Source: Paracoccaceae bacterium
Lineage (GTDB): Bacteria > Pseudomonadota > Alphaproteobacteria > Rhodobacterales > Rhodobacteraceae
Reading direction: 5' to 3'
DNA: 6,395 nt
Assembly: GCA_003535335.1 (NCBI GenBank)
Contig: DOHJ01000238.1
Location: 1 to 6,395, forward strand
The translations under genes were made by a program, and so were the position numbers. Positions 6,360-6,395 of the stretch are shown piece by piece (the first letter of the stretch is position 1; every line of letters begins with the position of its first letter). The notes beneath the pieces are model-generated. The model saw nothing but the letters and a program-made list of their open reading frames with translations. It had not been told where the DNA came from and did not search any database.

Positions 6360-6362
6360 TTT
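6341..6362. promoter_or_regulatory. lac-operator-like palindrome upstream of the SDR gene
   Basis: AAATTGTG (6341-6348) and CACAATTT (6355-6362) form a perfect 8-bp inverted repeat around GCGGAT. The central 20 bases agree with the symmetric E. coli lac operator at 16 positions, all four differences lying in the centre. The length and symmetry fit a dimeric helix-turn-helix regulator. A hairpin in RNA is the alternative, but there is no T-tail and the site overlaps a candidate promoter. Confidence 0.55.
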
Positions 6363-6395
6363 AAATAGGCTTGCGCCGACTACGTCGTCGCCCCA

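Noticed and set aside
6341..6362. The lacO-like site as cloning-vector contamination
   Set aside because: The centre differs from natural lacO, the flanks do not match vector lac sequence, and the site runs continuously into the leader of a bacterial gene.
6363..6395. Possible 3' end of another gene at the window edge
   Set aside because: Minus-strand frames here are too short to identify, and each reaches a stop codon before the SDR operon; the GACTACGTCGTC inverted motif is too short and cut by the edge.

Overview
The window looks like an ordinary chromosomal segment of an alphaproteobacterium, most likely a marine Rhodobacterales-type organism of moderate GC. The evidence is the alphaproteobacterial style of the ferrochelatase N-terminus, the gene order cobalamin adenosyltransferase - etfB - etfA, and the Tat-exported L,D-transpeptidase. 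The taxonomic call is inference from family resemblance only. There is no tRNA, rRNA, CRISPR array, insertion sequence or phage gene.

Layout. Bases 1-988 (+) hold hemH (ferrochelatase, last step of protoheme synthesis), cut at its 5' end by the window edge. It converges on a Tat-exported L,D-transpeptidase (1070-1669, -), with one hairpin between them that can serve as terminator. About 175 bp of divergent promoter region separate that gene from a CAP-domain lipoprotein (1845-2354, +). The lipoprotein gene converges almost end to end on a second, lipoprotein-type L,D-transpeptidase (2366-2860, -). This middle block is an envelope/peptidoglycan cluster.

The right half is all on the minus strand. 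An SDR oxidoreductase (5468-6301) and a PduO-type ATP:cob(I)alamin adenosyltransferase (4881-5453) form a two-gene operon, 14 nt apart. It is preceded by a lac-operator-like palindrome and closed by an intrinsic terminator. Next come etfB (3998-4756) and etfA (3072-3998), translationally coupled by a TAATG overlap, with their own likely promoter and a clear terminator. ETF carries electrons from acyl-CoA dehydrogenases towards ubiquinone. Adenosylcobalamin is the cofactor of methylmalonyl-CoA mutase, so the adenosyltransferase and ETF plausibly meet in fatty-acid and propionyl-CoA catabolism.

I do not see a convincing undescribed system. The items most worth a second look are the near-perfect lacO-like operator before the SDR gene, the two L,D-transpeptidases of different type around a CAP lipoprotein that lacks one cavity histidine, and two terminator-like hairpins on the plus strand with no plus-strand gene to end.
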